Below are positions 26,600-35,119 of a DNA stretch of 64,000 nucleotides, in pieces (position 1 is the stretch's first letter; the number at the start of each line of letters is the position of its first letter). Where the stretch lies: the NCBI GenBank assembly GCA_965214325.1, contig CBDCBG010000006.1, positions 2,418,001 through 2,482,000 on the forward strand, written 5' to 3'. This stretch comes from JAJEFO01 sp965214325 (GTDB lineage: Bacteria > Pseudomonadota > Alphaproteobacteria > Rhodobacterales > Rhodobacteraceae). The notes under the pieces are model-generated. The model saw nothing but the letters and a program-made list of their open reading frames with translations. It had not been told where the DNA came from and made no database searches. The position numbers were made by a program, and so were the translations under genes.

Positions 26600-26853
26600 T
26601 TGCATGCGCCGCAAGGGCTGCGTACGTCGCGAATCGCTGGATTCGTCGGATTGGATTCGCGCAGCCTGGATAATTCGCGTGCCTGACCGGGCGTCGCGAA
26701 GGCCACCATGTCCAGGTCGGATGACGGACGGGAGGCACCCTGGGCTCGCAAGCCGCAAATCCAGGCCTCCGTGATGGGGAGATGCCTGCAATGCAGAGAA
26801 ATCAGCGTTTCCCGCTGATCGGATGCGACGTCGATGGCTTGATTCAGCGCCAT
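26600..26853 (-). pseudogene. decayed MNT-type nucleotidyltransferase (HI0073-like)
   Basis: From the ATG at 26853 the frame reads MALNQAIDVASDQRETLISL, then a nucleotidyltransferase motif region GLRAQGASRPSSDLDMVAFA. The family motif is GS followed about ten residues later by DxD; here the serine is leucine, and the reading frame degenerates after about residue 66. In HI0073/HI0074-type pairs this protein is the AMP-transferring antitoxin partner of a HEPN protein. The gene overlaps the end of the HEPN pseudogene by about 10 bases, the usual arrangement. Confidence 0.6.
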
Positions 26854-27265
26854 GCTTCGCCGCTCAACGTTCGGAACGGGCTGATGGCGTCGCCAATGGA
26901 ATCCGGCACGAGGTCCAAGCACGCCTTGGCCCTCTCGCCGCCGCAATCGCGCGAGTTGTCCGTTCGGGCATCCGCATGCCGCAGCCATTGCTCAACTGGC
27001 GACGGCAGAATTCTGTTTTCGTTGGCCAAGCAAAAGGCGGGCTTTGCTTTGGCCTGTTGGTTGGATCCGCGACGCCCAATCCCTCCATCAGGTATCGCTT
27101 CAGCACTCTCCACAGGCAGTCGCAACGCATTTCGCAACGCTGGATGACCGACTCAGCGATGCCCTCGCGGATCAATTCAGGCTCCGTGGCGTCAAGCGTC
27201 AGATGGTTCTCGTGCTTCTCCTCAAGGCGCTTGAGCGACGAGCGAAACCTGCTGCAGTCGATCAT
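26844..27265 (-). pseudogene. frameshifted HEPN-domain protein (HI0074-like)
   Basis: The first part (from 27265) reads RFRSSLKRLEEKHENHLTL and CDCLWRVLKRYLMEGLGVAD; the second part continues in another frame from about 27050 as FCLANENRILPSPVEQWLR and KACLDLVPDSIGDAISPF, ending at 26844. Together they match the 'nucleotidyltransferase substrate-binding' HEPN family almost end to end, so one indel near 27045-27060 has broken the gene. It is paired with the MNT remnant downstream. Confidence 0.7.
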
Positions 27266-27536
27266 GCGGCGCGCCTTGCCGTTTTTCAGTGCGAAGTTCC
27301 GCCCGACACCGGAACGTCAACGGTTTTTTCGCAGTTGCGCGCACGTCTGCTGGAAAGTCATTGATGTCATCGTGCTTGCCTTCCCAATCGTGAAAGCCCG
27401 CATTCAGAGCGACTGCAACAACCAGAACCTGCTCCGGGGACAAATCATCGTAACCCCGTTCATTTCCGTTCACTGCCACAGGCATGTTGTCGGGATGGCG
27501 ATCCAAGACGTCAACAAAATCTCGGACATCCACCAT
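27222..27536 (-). CDS. small hypothetical protein in decayed R-M row
   Basis: A 104-residue frame beginning MVDVRDFVDVLDRHPDNMPV with a central NGNERGYDDLSPEQVLVVA segment. It resembles short uncharacterised proteins of the type 'TVRDLI..L...PxDxPVxVxGYExGYDDL', but I cannot assign a function. The start overlaps the hsdM stub and the end overlaps the HEPN start, as in a compact operon. The last third looks unconserved, so it may be truncated. Confidence 0.4.
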   Translation of the reverse strand: MVDVRDFVDVLDRHPDNMPVAVNGNERGYDDLSPEQVLVVAVALNAGFHDWEGKHDDINDFPADVRATAKKPLTFRCRAELRTEKRQGAPHDRLQQVSLVAQAP

Positions 27537-27539
27537 TTG

Positions 27540-27790
27540 CGCTGGCCTCCAAAACCCAGCAGTTCAAGGTTATTCCCTAGGACCGTATCGAGCTTTGCGC
27601 CTTCGACCTGATGCTCATGCAGTTGGGCAACCAGCCGTTGCATCTTGTCTTCGAACGGCTCGCCGTCGTCTTCGACCACCGCCGCTGCGACATGGCGGCC
27701 AGGCGTCAGAGCGTGGCCGTGTTTCGCGATCTCCTCCAGCGTGACGGACTTGCAGAATCCCGGCTCGTCCTCGTTAGGGGTCGCGTCCGG
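27540..27790 (-). pseudogene. hsdM: type I restriction-modification methylase HsdM, C-terminal stub
   Basis: About 75 residues match the C-terminus of class I N6-adenine methylases: DEPGFCKSVTLEEIAKHGHA, LTPGRHVAAAVVEDDGEPFE and KMQRLVAQLHEHQVEGAKLD. The catalytic domain with its NPPF motif is absent; upstream of about 27790 homology stops and a MITE-like element begins at 27919. No hsdS or hsdR was found, so this is a dead remnant of a type I system. Confidence 0.75.
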
Positions 27791-27918
27791 AGCGGCGCGG
27801 CCCAGCCGGGCAGACTTTCTGCGGTATCCCATGTCGCCGTTCTGGCGTAGCCGACGCAGCGCGACAGATAAATGTGATAGCAGGTCACGAGGCACGGACG
27901 GCCCCCAATCTTTCAACT

Positions 27919-28178
27919 TTCAACCGGACGCTGTTGACTCGATGTCTTCGCCATGCACATGGGCGGGACGAACCACAGGAAGCGGCCCGGACCAGCCGAA
28001 TCGGTCATAGATTTCGCGGTCGCCGCCGTGGTCCTCGCCGAACTCATGCCGCCTATTCGCCAGCCCAAGCCGGAATCACGGAGACTCCGGGAGGGATGCC
28101 CGATCCTTTCGCCATTCCTCGAACGCCACCGGGCCAAGCGCGACTACGCCACCTTCGAGTCAACAGTGTCCGGTTGAA
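27919..28178. mobile_element. 260-bp MITE-like element with 26-bp terminal inverted repeats
   Basis: The left end (27919-27944) begins TTCAACCGGACGCTGTTGAC and the reverse complement of the right end (28153-28178) begins TTCAACCGGACACTGTTGAC; over 26 bases they differ at two positions. The 208 internal bases hold no recognisable gene. It lies next to the broken end of hsdM. No clear target-site duplication was found, so a deletion product of a larger element is also possible. Confidence 0.5.
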
Positions 28179-28589
28179 GGGCCCCCGATCGCCCAATCTT
28201 CCGTCCGGGGGAATGCGACGAAAGCAAGGCTGCAACCAGTCCACGGCTGGGCATCCGTCCGATTTCGCTTGATCTGACCCAAAGCTCGACGAATGGCGTT
28301 TCTCCTGCTCTCCTCTTCCCGGTCACGCTGCGCCGACCGGTTGATCCGTCAAATGCCGGCCGCTCCGGGATCGCGCCCGGGAGAGCATGGCAACAGGAAA
28401 GCTCAAACCTTCCGCGCGATCCGGCGACCGCCCGGACCGGAGAAAGCCTTCACGTCAACTCAACAAATTGGCGTACTCCCCCAAAGGCATTGCACGCCGC
28501 GACAAAAAGGCATCAAGTGCCAAACGATCCAGACCCGCGCGAACCTCGACAGAAGGTTCGCGTCGCAACTTCGTCAATGGAAGTACCAA
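28179..28589. other. 411-base stretch before the SNF2 gene, no gene recognised
   Basis: The SNF2 reading frame is open back to 28293, but the residues encoded before about 28590 show no family similarity. No convincing promoter or operator was found. A second, lysine/arginine-rich frame (28387-28779) overlaps the SNF2 start in another phase and looks like a shadow. Confidence 0.4.
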
Positions 28590-31500
28590 GTGGGGCATCA
28601 AATCGAAATCTGCCACGGCACGTGGGTTCCACAACCCGCAAAGGAATTCGACAATTCCGGCCAGTTTGTTTTCTGGGTCGAAACGTCAGGGAGCAGTACA
28701 GAAAGGCTCGAGCCCGGGCTCCATCCATCCCATCTTTCTGACACCGAGCGCCTTGAAGGATTACTCGCGTCCGACATGAAACTTGGCGCCGCGACCGTCG
28801 CGGCTGCCGATCCTGAGCCGGCCGGGTTCTGCGCGACAATGCCTAGCGCCGAGGGAAAGCCGCTGCCGAGCACTGAGTTGGCCCAGCTGTCTGGCGAATA
28901 CCTGCCCGCCAACTTCGAATGGCATGAATGGAATATCGTCGGGATCGCCATCCGGAATCCGCTTTCCTTCCTTCGCGAACTACAATTCCTTTCAAGCTTT
29001 GCAGGAGCCGGATTTCATGTCGGCCATGACCTGAACTTCTGGATCCGATACGCGCAGCAGCTGCGCGCGTTGGTTCGTCAGCACCAGTTCCTGCCGGTCA
29101 TGAAATGCCTTCAGCCGAAGAAAGGCCGATCTCAGCCAAGATACGCGACCGGATGGGCACCTGCCGACAGTCTTTACGAACGCGGCCTACGCGAATTTGC
29201 CGTCGCGATGCCCTCAATCTGCACATTGGTGAAGAGCGGCGGGAACGGGCGCAGACGTGGCGAGGCGCCCGTGTCGGCTCTCGACCGTGCGGACCTGCTC
29301 CGACAGTTTTCCGAACAGCAGGTCGACATGCTGGTCGCCGGCACCCCTTTCACGAAGTCGTTCCTGAGATCGCTCAAGGACAGCTGGTTCGCAGCGGCAC
29401 TGTCACGGACGCCGGCCAGCCAGATTGAGGCTGGAATCGCGCCACCAGGTCCTTCTGAGGAGGATGTCGCCCACTGGCGCGCATGGCAGAAAAAAATCTT
29501 GGGCCAGGCGCGGCGCTCCGGCTTCTCGCTCGGATTTCGCCTAAGCCAGGACGAGGGCGACGACGGCAATCTCTGGAGGATCGGGTTCTTTGTGTCCAGC
29601 AACGAGGATTCATCCCTCTCGATGGAGCTGTCGGACTGGTGGCCGATGCCTGAACACAAGAAGGGCGAGTGGAGAGACCGTTTCGGCCGTGAGTTCGAGC
29701 GCAATCTGCTGGTCGGTCTTGGGCAAGCCGGACGCATCTGTCCGCTGTTGTGGCAGGGCATGGAAACCGACAAGCCGACCGGGGTCGTTATCGACCTCGA
29801 CACGGCCTACGAATTCTTGAGGGACGATGCGCTTGTGCTCGAAACGGCGGGATACCGGATCGTCCTGCCGAGCTGGTGGACACCCAAGGGACGCCGACGA
29901 GCGCTGATGCGCGTCAGGGTGAATGGAACAGGCGGACAGTCCCAACAGTCAGGGGTTGACTCAGGCCTGCTGAATCTGGACGCACTGATCGATTACAAAT
30001 ACGAGCTCTCAATAGACGGCGAGCCAGTGAGCGAAGACGAGTGGACGACGTTGCTGGAAGCAAAGTCGCCACTTGTGAAGTACCGCGGCGAATGGATGGA
30101 GATCGACCACCGGCAAATGTCCGCGACGCTCGAGCTGTGGCGGAGCCGAAAGGAAGGCGGCGGCGTCGAATTCATCCAGATGATAAAGGACATCGCTGAA
30201 GCAGACCCCGAGACGGAGGAGTTTGTCTTCGATGACGTCCTTAACGGTGTCCTCAAGGGACTGCAGAACTTGGACGGCCTCGAACCGATGGACAACCCTG
30301 CCGGAATGCGCGGCGACCTGCGAGCCTACCAGAAAAAGGGACTCGCGTGGCTGGCACGGCAGGAACGGCTTGGCCTGAATCCGTGCCTAGCCGACGACAT
30401 GGGCCTCGGCAAGACAGTCCAGTTGATCGCATTGTTGCTTCACGAACGGCAACACGGAGGAGCGACGAAAGACTCCATGCCTCAGCCCACGCTGCTCGTC
30501 GCCCCGACATCCGTGCTCAGCAACTGGAAAAAGGAGGTCGGCCAGTTTGCGCCAAAGCTCAAATGCCACATTCACCACGGCGTGGACCGGGCACGTGATC
30601 CTGCTGAATTCGTAAAGTATGTCTCGGGCCGCGACCTGATCGTAACCTCGTTCAATCTGGTGCGTTCGGACAAGGAAACGCTCAAAGCCGTGCGGTGGCG
30701 TCGCATCGTCGTGGACGAGGCGCAAAACATCAAGAATCCCAAGTCCGCGCAGGCAAGGGCGATCTTCGAGCTTCCTGCGACGTACCGCATTGCCATGACG
30801 GGAACGCCGGTCGAAAACAGGTTGATGGACATTTGGTCCCTGTTCCGGTTTCTTAATCCGGGCTACCTGGGAACGGCGGCGCAGTTCAGGCGCGCCTACG
30901 AACTCCCGATTCAACGGGAAAGCGACCAAGGCCGCACCCGGCAGCTGCAACAACTGGTCCGGCCATTCATCCTCCGTCGCCTGAAGACCGACAAGGCAAT
31001 CATCGATGACTTGCCCGACAAGGTAGAACAGAAGGTCTACTGCAACCTTACCAAGGAGCAGGCATCGCTGTACCAGGCCGTGGTCGCTGACGTGGAGGAA
31101 CAGATCGAGGAGTCCGACGGGATGGCCCGGCGCGGATTGGTTCTATCGACGCTGATGAAGCTGAAACAGGTTTGCAACCACCCGGCGCAATTCCTTCAGG
31201 ACGATAGCGCGTTCTACGAGAGCCGATCGCACAAGCTGACCCGGCTTAACGAGATGATCGAGGAAGCCTTGCTGGAATCCGACAGCCTTCTCGTCTTCAC
31301 ACAGTTCACCGAGATCGGGGAGCGGCTGGAAAGCCAGTTACGGGAAAGGCATGCCTGCCCGGTCCATTACCTGCATGGCGGCACCACCCGAATGCGCCGG
31401 GAGAAGATGATCGAGAGCTTTCAGGATCCGGATTCGCCCGCCGGGATCTTCGTTCTGTCTTTGCGGGCGGGCGGTGTCGGAATCACGCTGACGCAGGCAA

Positions 31501-31772
31501 ACCATGTCTTCCACTTCGACCGTTGGTGGAACCCGGCGGTCGAAAACCAGGCCACTGACCGCGCCTACAGGATCGGCCAGCAGAAAACGGTGTTCGCCCA
31601 CAAGATGGTGACGTTGGGAACGCTTGAAGAGCGCATCGACGAAATGATCGAATCCAAGAAGGCTCTGGCCGAGAACATCGTCGGCATGGACGAGAACTGG
31701 CTTACGGAAATGGACAACGACTCGTTCCGAAAGCTGATTGCATTGAACCGGCACAGCATCATGGAGGCCTGA
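28590..31772 (+). CDS. SNF2-family DEAD/DEAH-box helicase (HepA-type)
   Basis: A double-stranded-DNA translocase of the SNF2/RapA class, about 1060 residues from the GTG at 28590. I choose this GTG because GGAAG lies 6 bases upstream and the family-like N-terminus (IEICHGTWVPQPAKEF) begins immediately after it; the frame is open back to 28293. The N-terminal half matches the bacterial SNF2-associated region. The motor has Walker A DDMGLGKTVQ (about residue 600), the DEAQ box VDEAQNIKNPKSAQ (about 707), MTGTPVENRLMDIWSLF, and motifs V-VI LRAGGVGITLTQANHVFHFD and TDRAYRIGQQ (about 985-995), all intact. It is followed at once by a SWIM gene. Likely role: DNA remodelling in repair or defence; not provable from sequence. 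Confidence 0.92.
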   Translation: MGHQIEICHGTWVPQPAKEFDNSGQFVFWVETSGSSTERLEPGLHPSHLSDTERLEGLLASDMKLGAATVAAADPEPAGFCATMPSAEGKPLPSTELAQLSGEYLPANFEWHEWNIVGIAIRNPLSFLRELQFLSSFAGAGFHVGHDLNFWIRYAQQLRALVRQHQFLPVMKCLQPKKGRSQPRYATGWAPADSLYERGLREFAVAMPSICTLVKSGGNGRRRGEAPVSALDRADLLRQFSEQQVDMLVAGTPFTKSFLRSLKDSWFAAALSRTPASQIEAGIAPPGPSEEDVAHWRAWQKKILGQARRSGFSLGFRLSQDEGDDGNLWRIGFFVSSNEDSSLSMELSDWWPMPEHKKGEWRDRFGREFERNLLVGLGQAGRICPLLWQGMETDKPTGVVIDLDTAYEFLRDDALVLETAGYRIVLPSWWTPKGRRRALMRVRVNGTGGQSQQSGVDSGLLNLDALIDYKYELSIDGEPVSEDEWTTLLEAKSPLVKYRGEWMEIDHRQMSATLELWRSRKEGGGVEFIQMIKDIAEADPETEEFVFDDVLNGVLKGLQNLDGLEPMDNPAGMRGDLRAYQKKGLAWLARQERLGLNPCLADDMGLGKTVQLIALLLHERQHGGATKDSMPQPTLLVAPTSVLSNWKKEVGQFAPKLKCHIHHGVDRARDPAEFVKYVSGRDLIVTSFNLVRSDKETLKAVRWRRIVVDEAQNIKNPKSAQARAIFELPATYRIAMTGTPVENRLMDIWSLFRFLNPGYLGTAAQFRRAYELPIQRESDQGRTRQLQQLVRPFILRRLKTDKAIIDDLPDKVEQKVYCNLTKEQASLYQAVVADVEEQIEESDGMARRGLVLSTLMKLKQVCNHPAQFLQDDSAFYESRSHKLTRLNEMIEEALLESDSLLVFTQFTEIGERLESQLRERHACPVHYLHGGTTRMRREKMIESFQDPDSPAGIFVLSLRAGGVGITLTQANHVFHFDRWWNPAVENQATDRAYRIGQQKTVFAHKMVTLGTLEERIDEMIESKKALAENIVGMDENWLTEMDNDSFRKLIALNRHSIMEA

Positions 31773-31774
31773 TC

Positions 31775-32611
31775 ATGGCCAAGATGACCCGAACCTGGTG
31801 GGGCGAAATCTTCCTGGACGTCCTCGCAATGAGCATGGACGCGGGTCGGCTCAGACGAGGCCGGGCGTATTCCGGCCCGAACCGCGTGCTGAAATTCGCA
31901 ATCAGCAAGGGCGTAGCCAGAGCCACGCTGCGCGGCAACGTCAATCGCTATTTCGGTGTCTATGAGGAACCTCGATACAAGGTCACCGTCAAGCTACGAC
32001 AGTTCACGTCGACTGACTGGGACAAGATGTCAGAGACAATCTCCAGCAACGCTGCCTGCCTGTCCCAACTGCTCATGAACGAAATGCCGGCCGCGATCGA
32101 GGACGCCGTTTCGGAGTCCGGCAAGACGTTGCTGCCGAGGTCACGGGACGATCTCATCAGCAAGTGCTCGTGCCCGGACTGGGCCTCGCCCTGCAAGCAC
32201 GTTGCAGGCGTTTACTACAAGATCGCATCGTTGCTGGACCGCGATCCGATGCTCCTGTTCGAGATGCGCGGACTTGAATTCTCAATGTTTCGCGAAAGGC
32301 TTGCAGGTTCGCCCTTGGGACGGGCGCTCATCGATGAGCAGACCGGTGAGGAAGGGTCCGTTGACCTTCCCGCCAAACGCTACACCGAGCCGCGAAGAAC
32401 CCCTGCAGCAGGCATTGACACCAAGTCGTACTGGAGGGGTGAGCATCCCCTGCCATCGGTTGATGCGTTGAATGGTCCTCCCCCGACGCCTGCCGTTCTG
32501 GTCAAGAAGGGAGGTGACCACCCGGCCTTCTGGCATCTGGACCAGTCCTTCATTGGAGTCATGGAGGAAGTATGTGATCGCGTCGTCCAGAAGAACCGCA
32601 CGTCCCTGTAG
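31775..32611 (+). CDS. SWIM zinc-finger domain protein
   Basis: A 278-residue protein with one SWIM finger, CSCPDWASPCKHVAGVYY (about residues 129-146), pattern CxCx(n)CxH, followed by a helical region. Two bases separate it from the SNF2 stop, so the two are almost certainly co-translated. SWIM proteins next to SNF2 helicases are a recurrent bacterial pair, and the finger probably guides the motor to nucleic acid or a partner. The N-terminus contains TWWGEIFLDVL, common in the pair partner. The last 60 or so residues are Pro/Gly-rich and less conserved. Confidence 0.85.
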   Translation: MAKMTRTWWGEIFLDVLAMSMDAGRLRRGRAYSGPNRVLKFAISKGVARATLRGNVNRYFGVYEEPRYKVTVKLRQFTSTDWDKMSETISSNAACLSQLLMNEMPAAIEDAVSESGKTLLPRSRDDLISKCSCPDWASPCKHVAGVYYKIASLLDRDPMLLFEMRGLEFSMFRERLAGSPLGRALIDEQTGEEGSVDLPAKRYTEPRRTPAAGIDTKSYWRGEHPLPSVDALNGPPPTPAVLVKKGGDHPAFWHLDQSFIGVMEEVCDRVVQKNRTSL

Positions 32612-32684
32612 CCAAAGGCCACCCCTCCGCCTTGCTCCCGGGGAAGGACACCCGGAGATGTTGCATGCGACAATGATTCTCTGA

Positions 32685-33643
32685 GAGGCTGACCTAGAAT
32701 GTGGATGGCCTCCCCCAGATGTGGTATTTCCCCGCTGACTTCCACACCAGACAGGGAGGGCCGCATGGCTTGGAACGAGACCACCCGCGAGAAGTATAAG
32801 CGCAGTTCGGACCGGTATGAAAGCGATTTGACCGACGAGGAATGGCTCTTGATCGAGCCGCTTCTTCCGGCTCCGTCAAAGCTCGGACGTCACCGCACCG
32901 TCGATCTTCGGGCGGTTTTCGACGCGATCCAGTACATGCTGGCGACGGGGTGCCAGTGGCGGGCGGTTCCCAAGTGTTTCCCGCCCTTGCGACGGTTCAG
33001 AACTACTTCTACGCATGGCGCGACGACGGCGTGCTGGAGCGCATGATGGATGCGCTGCGGGAGCGGGCGCGCATGCAGGAGGGGCGCTCCGGAGATCCGA
33101 CGGCGGCCGCGATCGACAGCCAGTCGGTGAAGACGACGGAAATGGGCGGCCCGTCGGGATACGACGCCGGCAAGAGGATCAAGGGCAGGAAGCGCCACGC
33201 CACGGTGGACGTGGAGGGGTTCCCGATCGCGGTCCGGGTCCACGCGGCCGACGTGCAGGACCGGGACGGTGCGCCGGACGTCATCCTGGCGATGTTGGAG
33301 AAGGCGCCTGAGGTGAGGAAGCTGTGGGCGGACGGCGGCTATGCCGGACCGAAGCTGGAGGCCGCGCTGGCGGAGCACGGCCTCGGATCGATCCTGGAGA
33401 TCGTCCACAGGCCCAAGGAAACAAAGGGCTTCACCGTCCCCTGTCGCCGCTGGGTGGTGGAGCGGACGTTCGCCTGGCTGTCGTGGTGCCGGCGCCTGGC
33501 GAAGGACGTGGAGCGGACCTTGGCGAGTTCCCTGGCCTGGGTCCAACTGGCCGCGTGCCGGTTCCTGATGCGACGGGTGGCGCGAGGGATAACGTCATGA
33601 ATTACAATAATATAATCAAATCAAGGACTTATGATTCAGCCTC
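32685..33643 (+). mobile_element. IS5-family (IS1031-group-like) insertion sequence
   Basis: The ends are GAGGCTGA at 32685-32692 and TCAGCCTC at 33636-33643, flanked by a TGA direct repeat at 32682-32684 and 33644-33646. GAG termini, a 3-base TNA-type duplication and a length of 959 bp fit the IS1031 group as I recall it. It carries one transposase split over two frames. It has inserted 73 bases downstream of the SWIM gene. Confidence 0.75.
32765..33600 (+). CDS. IS5-family transposase, two overlapping frames
   Basis: The first frame (32765-33046) has the N-terminal DUF4096-type domain (YESDLTDEEWLLIEPLLP, then LRAVFDAIQYMLATGCQWRA). The second frame (open 32842-33600) supplies FPALATVQNYFYAWRDDG and the DDE domain: D in AAIDSQSVKTTE, D in LWADGGYAGPK, E in VVERTFAWLSWCRRLAKD. 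Homology crosses from the first to the second frame by a -1 step near 32976-32985 (around GTGTTTCCCGCC). This could be a programmed shift or an inactivating mutation. A GGGAGGG site precedes the ATG. Confidence 0.8.
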
Positions 33644-33646
33644 TGA

Positions 33647-33896
33647 TGCTGGAATGATCGGTGGGTTCGGCCTTGGGCTCCTGCCCGGCATCGCGATCGG
33701 TGCCGGTGCGCAGGGTGCCGTTGAGCCCACGCCATGTGCTGGTTTCGAGATCCGGTGCGTAGCGGCTGCCGCTGTCGAGGCGCTTCGGCCCATTGCTCCC
33801 CGCCAGACGGGCACAACACTGCAACAGGAGCGAAAGCCAAACTCACAGGACAGGTTCCAGCAGGGATTCACTCGCCCTTACAATGGATTGACCCTG
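33647..33896. other. 250-base gap between the IS and the oxygenase gene
   Basis: No gene recognised on either strand. Several short overlapping frames exist but none matches a family. The sequence just inside the IS right end (33600-33630) is noticeably A/T-rich compared with the surroundings. Confidence 0.35.
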
Positions 33897-34508
33897 CTAT
33901 GTTCCCCAACTGTAATTGAAACTGACGCTGATCCTGTCGTCTTCCGCGAGGTTCATCGGCACTTCGTGCCTGAGCCAGCTTTCCCAGAGCAGCACGTCAC
34001 CCGCAGCCGGCTGAACATGGACGAATTGCTGAAGATCTTCCGCTGCGTGCCTCTTGCGGGGAGGCGACGCCATCATCATCGCAAGTCTCGGATCCTCGAG
34101 CTTGAGGGCTGCGCCGTCCGCCGGCACCGCAACATAGGTCGCTCCGCTGATCACGCTCTGGGGATGGATGTGAGACGTGTGGATTCCACCTTCCGGGAGG
34201 ATGTTGATCCACAGATCCTCGAGCGCAAGCGGCCTGCCGTCGAGATCTAGCGCCAGCTCTTCCGCAAATGCCGAGACATGCCGGTCAAGCGCCTTGCGAA
34301 CCTGCTCAAAGATCGGGAACCGCCAGGGAAGATCCGCGAGGCTGGAGTGGCTTGTGTAGCCCGGAAATCCGTTCTCCTCGCACCAGCGCTGTCCGGCCTC
34401 GTCATCCTCGGCAATGGAACGGCAGGACGCCTCCAGTTCCTGAACGTCAACCTCTTCCGGTAGACGGGCATGATAGACGCGGGTGGCAAACAGCGAGCGG
34501 ATGGTCAT
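33897..34508 (-). CDS. putative 2OG-Fe(II) oxygenase (TIGR02466 / PF13759 type)
   Basis: A 203-residue protein with the double-stranded beta-helix signature of this oxygenase family: N-terminal MTIRSLFATRVYHARLP, W100-INILPEGG, the histidine cluster at H110, H113 and H115 in HTSHIHPQSVISGATYV, GDVLLWESWLRHEVPMN with H181, and R192 in DRISVSFNY, the expected 2-oxoglutarate anchor. The family's substrates are unknown. It lies 185 bases downstream of rplP in the same direction, so it may be transcribed with the S10 genes. It is intact, unlike most of the island. Confidence 0.82.
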   Translation of the reverse strand: MTIRSLFATRVYHARLPEEVDVQELEASCRSIAEDDEAGQRWCEENGFPGYTSHSSLADLPWRFPIFEQVRKALDRHVSAFAEELALDLDGRPLALEDLWINILPEGGIHTSHIHPQSVISGATYVAVPADGAALKLEDPRLAMMMASPPRKRHAAEDLQQFVHVQPAAGDVLLWESWLRHEVPMNLAEDDRISVSFNYSWGT

Positions 34509-34693
34509 GCGCGGGTGATAGCGCGGCGGACAGGGCTTGGCGAGTGCGGCCTCGCTTCGTGGAACTGCAATCCGAACGCCCGGGATTCAGTCAGGACGCG
34601 CAGGGACACGTCGCCGCCGCGAACTCAGGTTCCGGCCGGGGGCACGGCCCTCGATCCCGTCGCAATGCGGAAACCGGCGGGACAGTCCACGAA

Positions 34694-35107
34694 CTACCAG
34701 TCCTCGCGAACGACGGTGCGGGTCTTGACCGGAAGCTTCATCGCGGCAAGACGCAAAGCCTCTCGGGCGATGGTGTCATTCACGCCGTCGATTTCGAACA
34801 TTATGCGGCCGGGCTTCACCTTGGCCGCCCACCGGTCGACCGAACCCTTGCCCTTGCCCATCCGGACCTCGATCGGCTTCGCCGAAACCGGCGTGTCGGG
34901 AAAAATGCGAATCCAGACGCGGCCCTGACGCTTCATGTGGCGCGTCATTGCCCTCCGGGCTGCCTCGATCTGCCGTGCGGTGACCCGCTCAGGCTCGATC
35001 GCCTTGAGGCCGTAAGTGCCGAAATTCAAGCCCGAGCCACCCTTGGCCTCGCCGTGAATGCGGCCCTTGTGCATCTTGCGGAATTTTGTGCGCTTTGGCT
35101 GCAGCAT
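34694..35107 (-). CDS. rplP: 50S ribosomal protein L16
   Basis: L16, 137 residues, with MLQPKRTKFRKMHKGRIHGE and the RHMKRQGRVWIRIFPDTPVS region. The arginine corresponding to the site hydroxylated in E. coli L16 should be checked by alignment. Last gene before the island; in nearly all bacteria rpmC follows directly. Confidence 0.98.
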   Translation of the reverse strand: MLQPKRTKFRKMHKGRIHGEAKGGSGLNFGTYGLKAIEPERVTARQIEAARRAMTRHMKRQGRVWIRIFPDTPVSAKPIEVRMGKGKGSVDRWAAKVKPGRIMFEIDGVNDTIAREALRLAAMKLPVKTRTVVREDW

Positions 35108-35119
35108 CGTTCTGGCTCC

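Noticed and set aside
28387..28779. 130-codon lysine/arginine-rich frame overlapping the SNF2 start
   Set aside because: It overlaps the conserved SNF2 N-terminus in another phase and has no sensible stop context.
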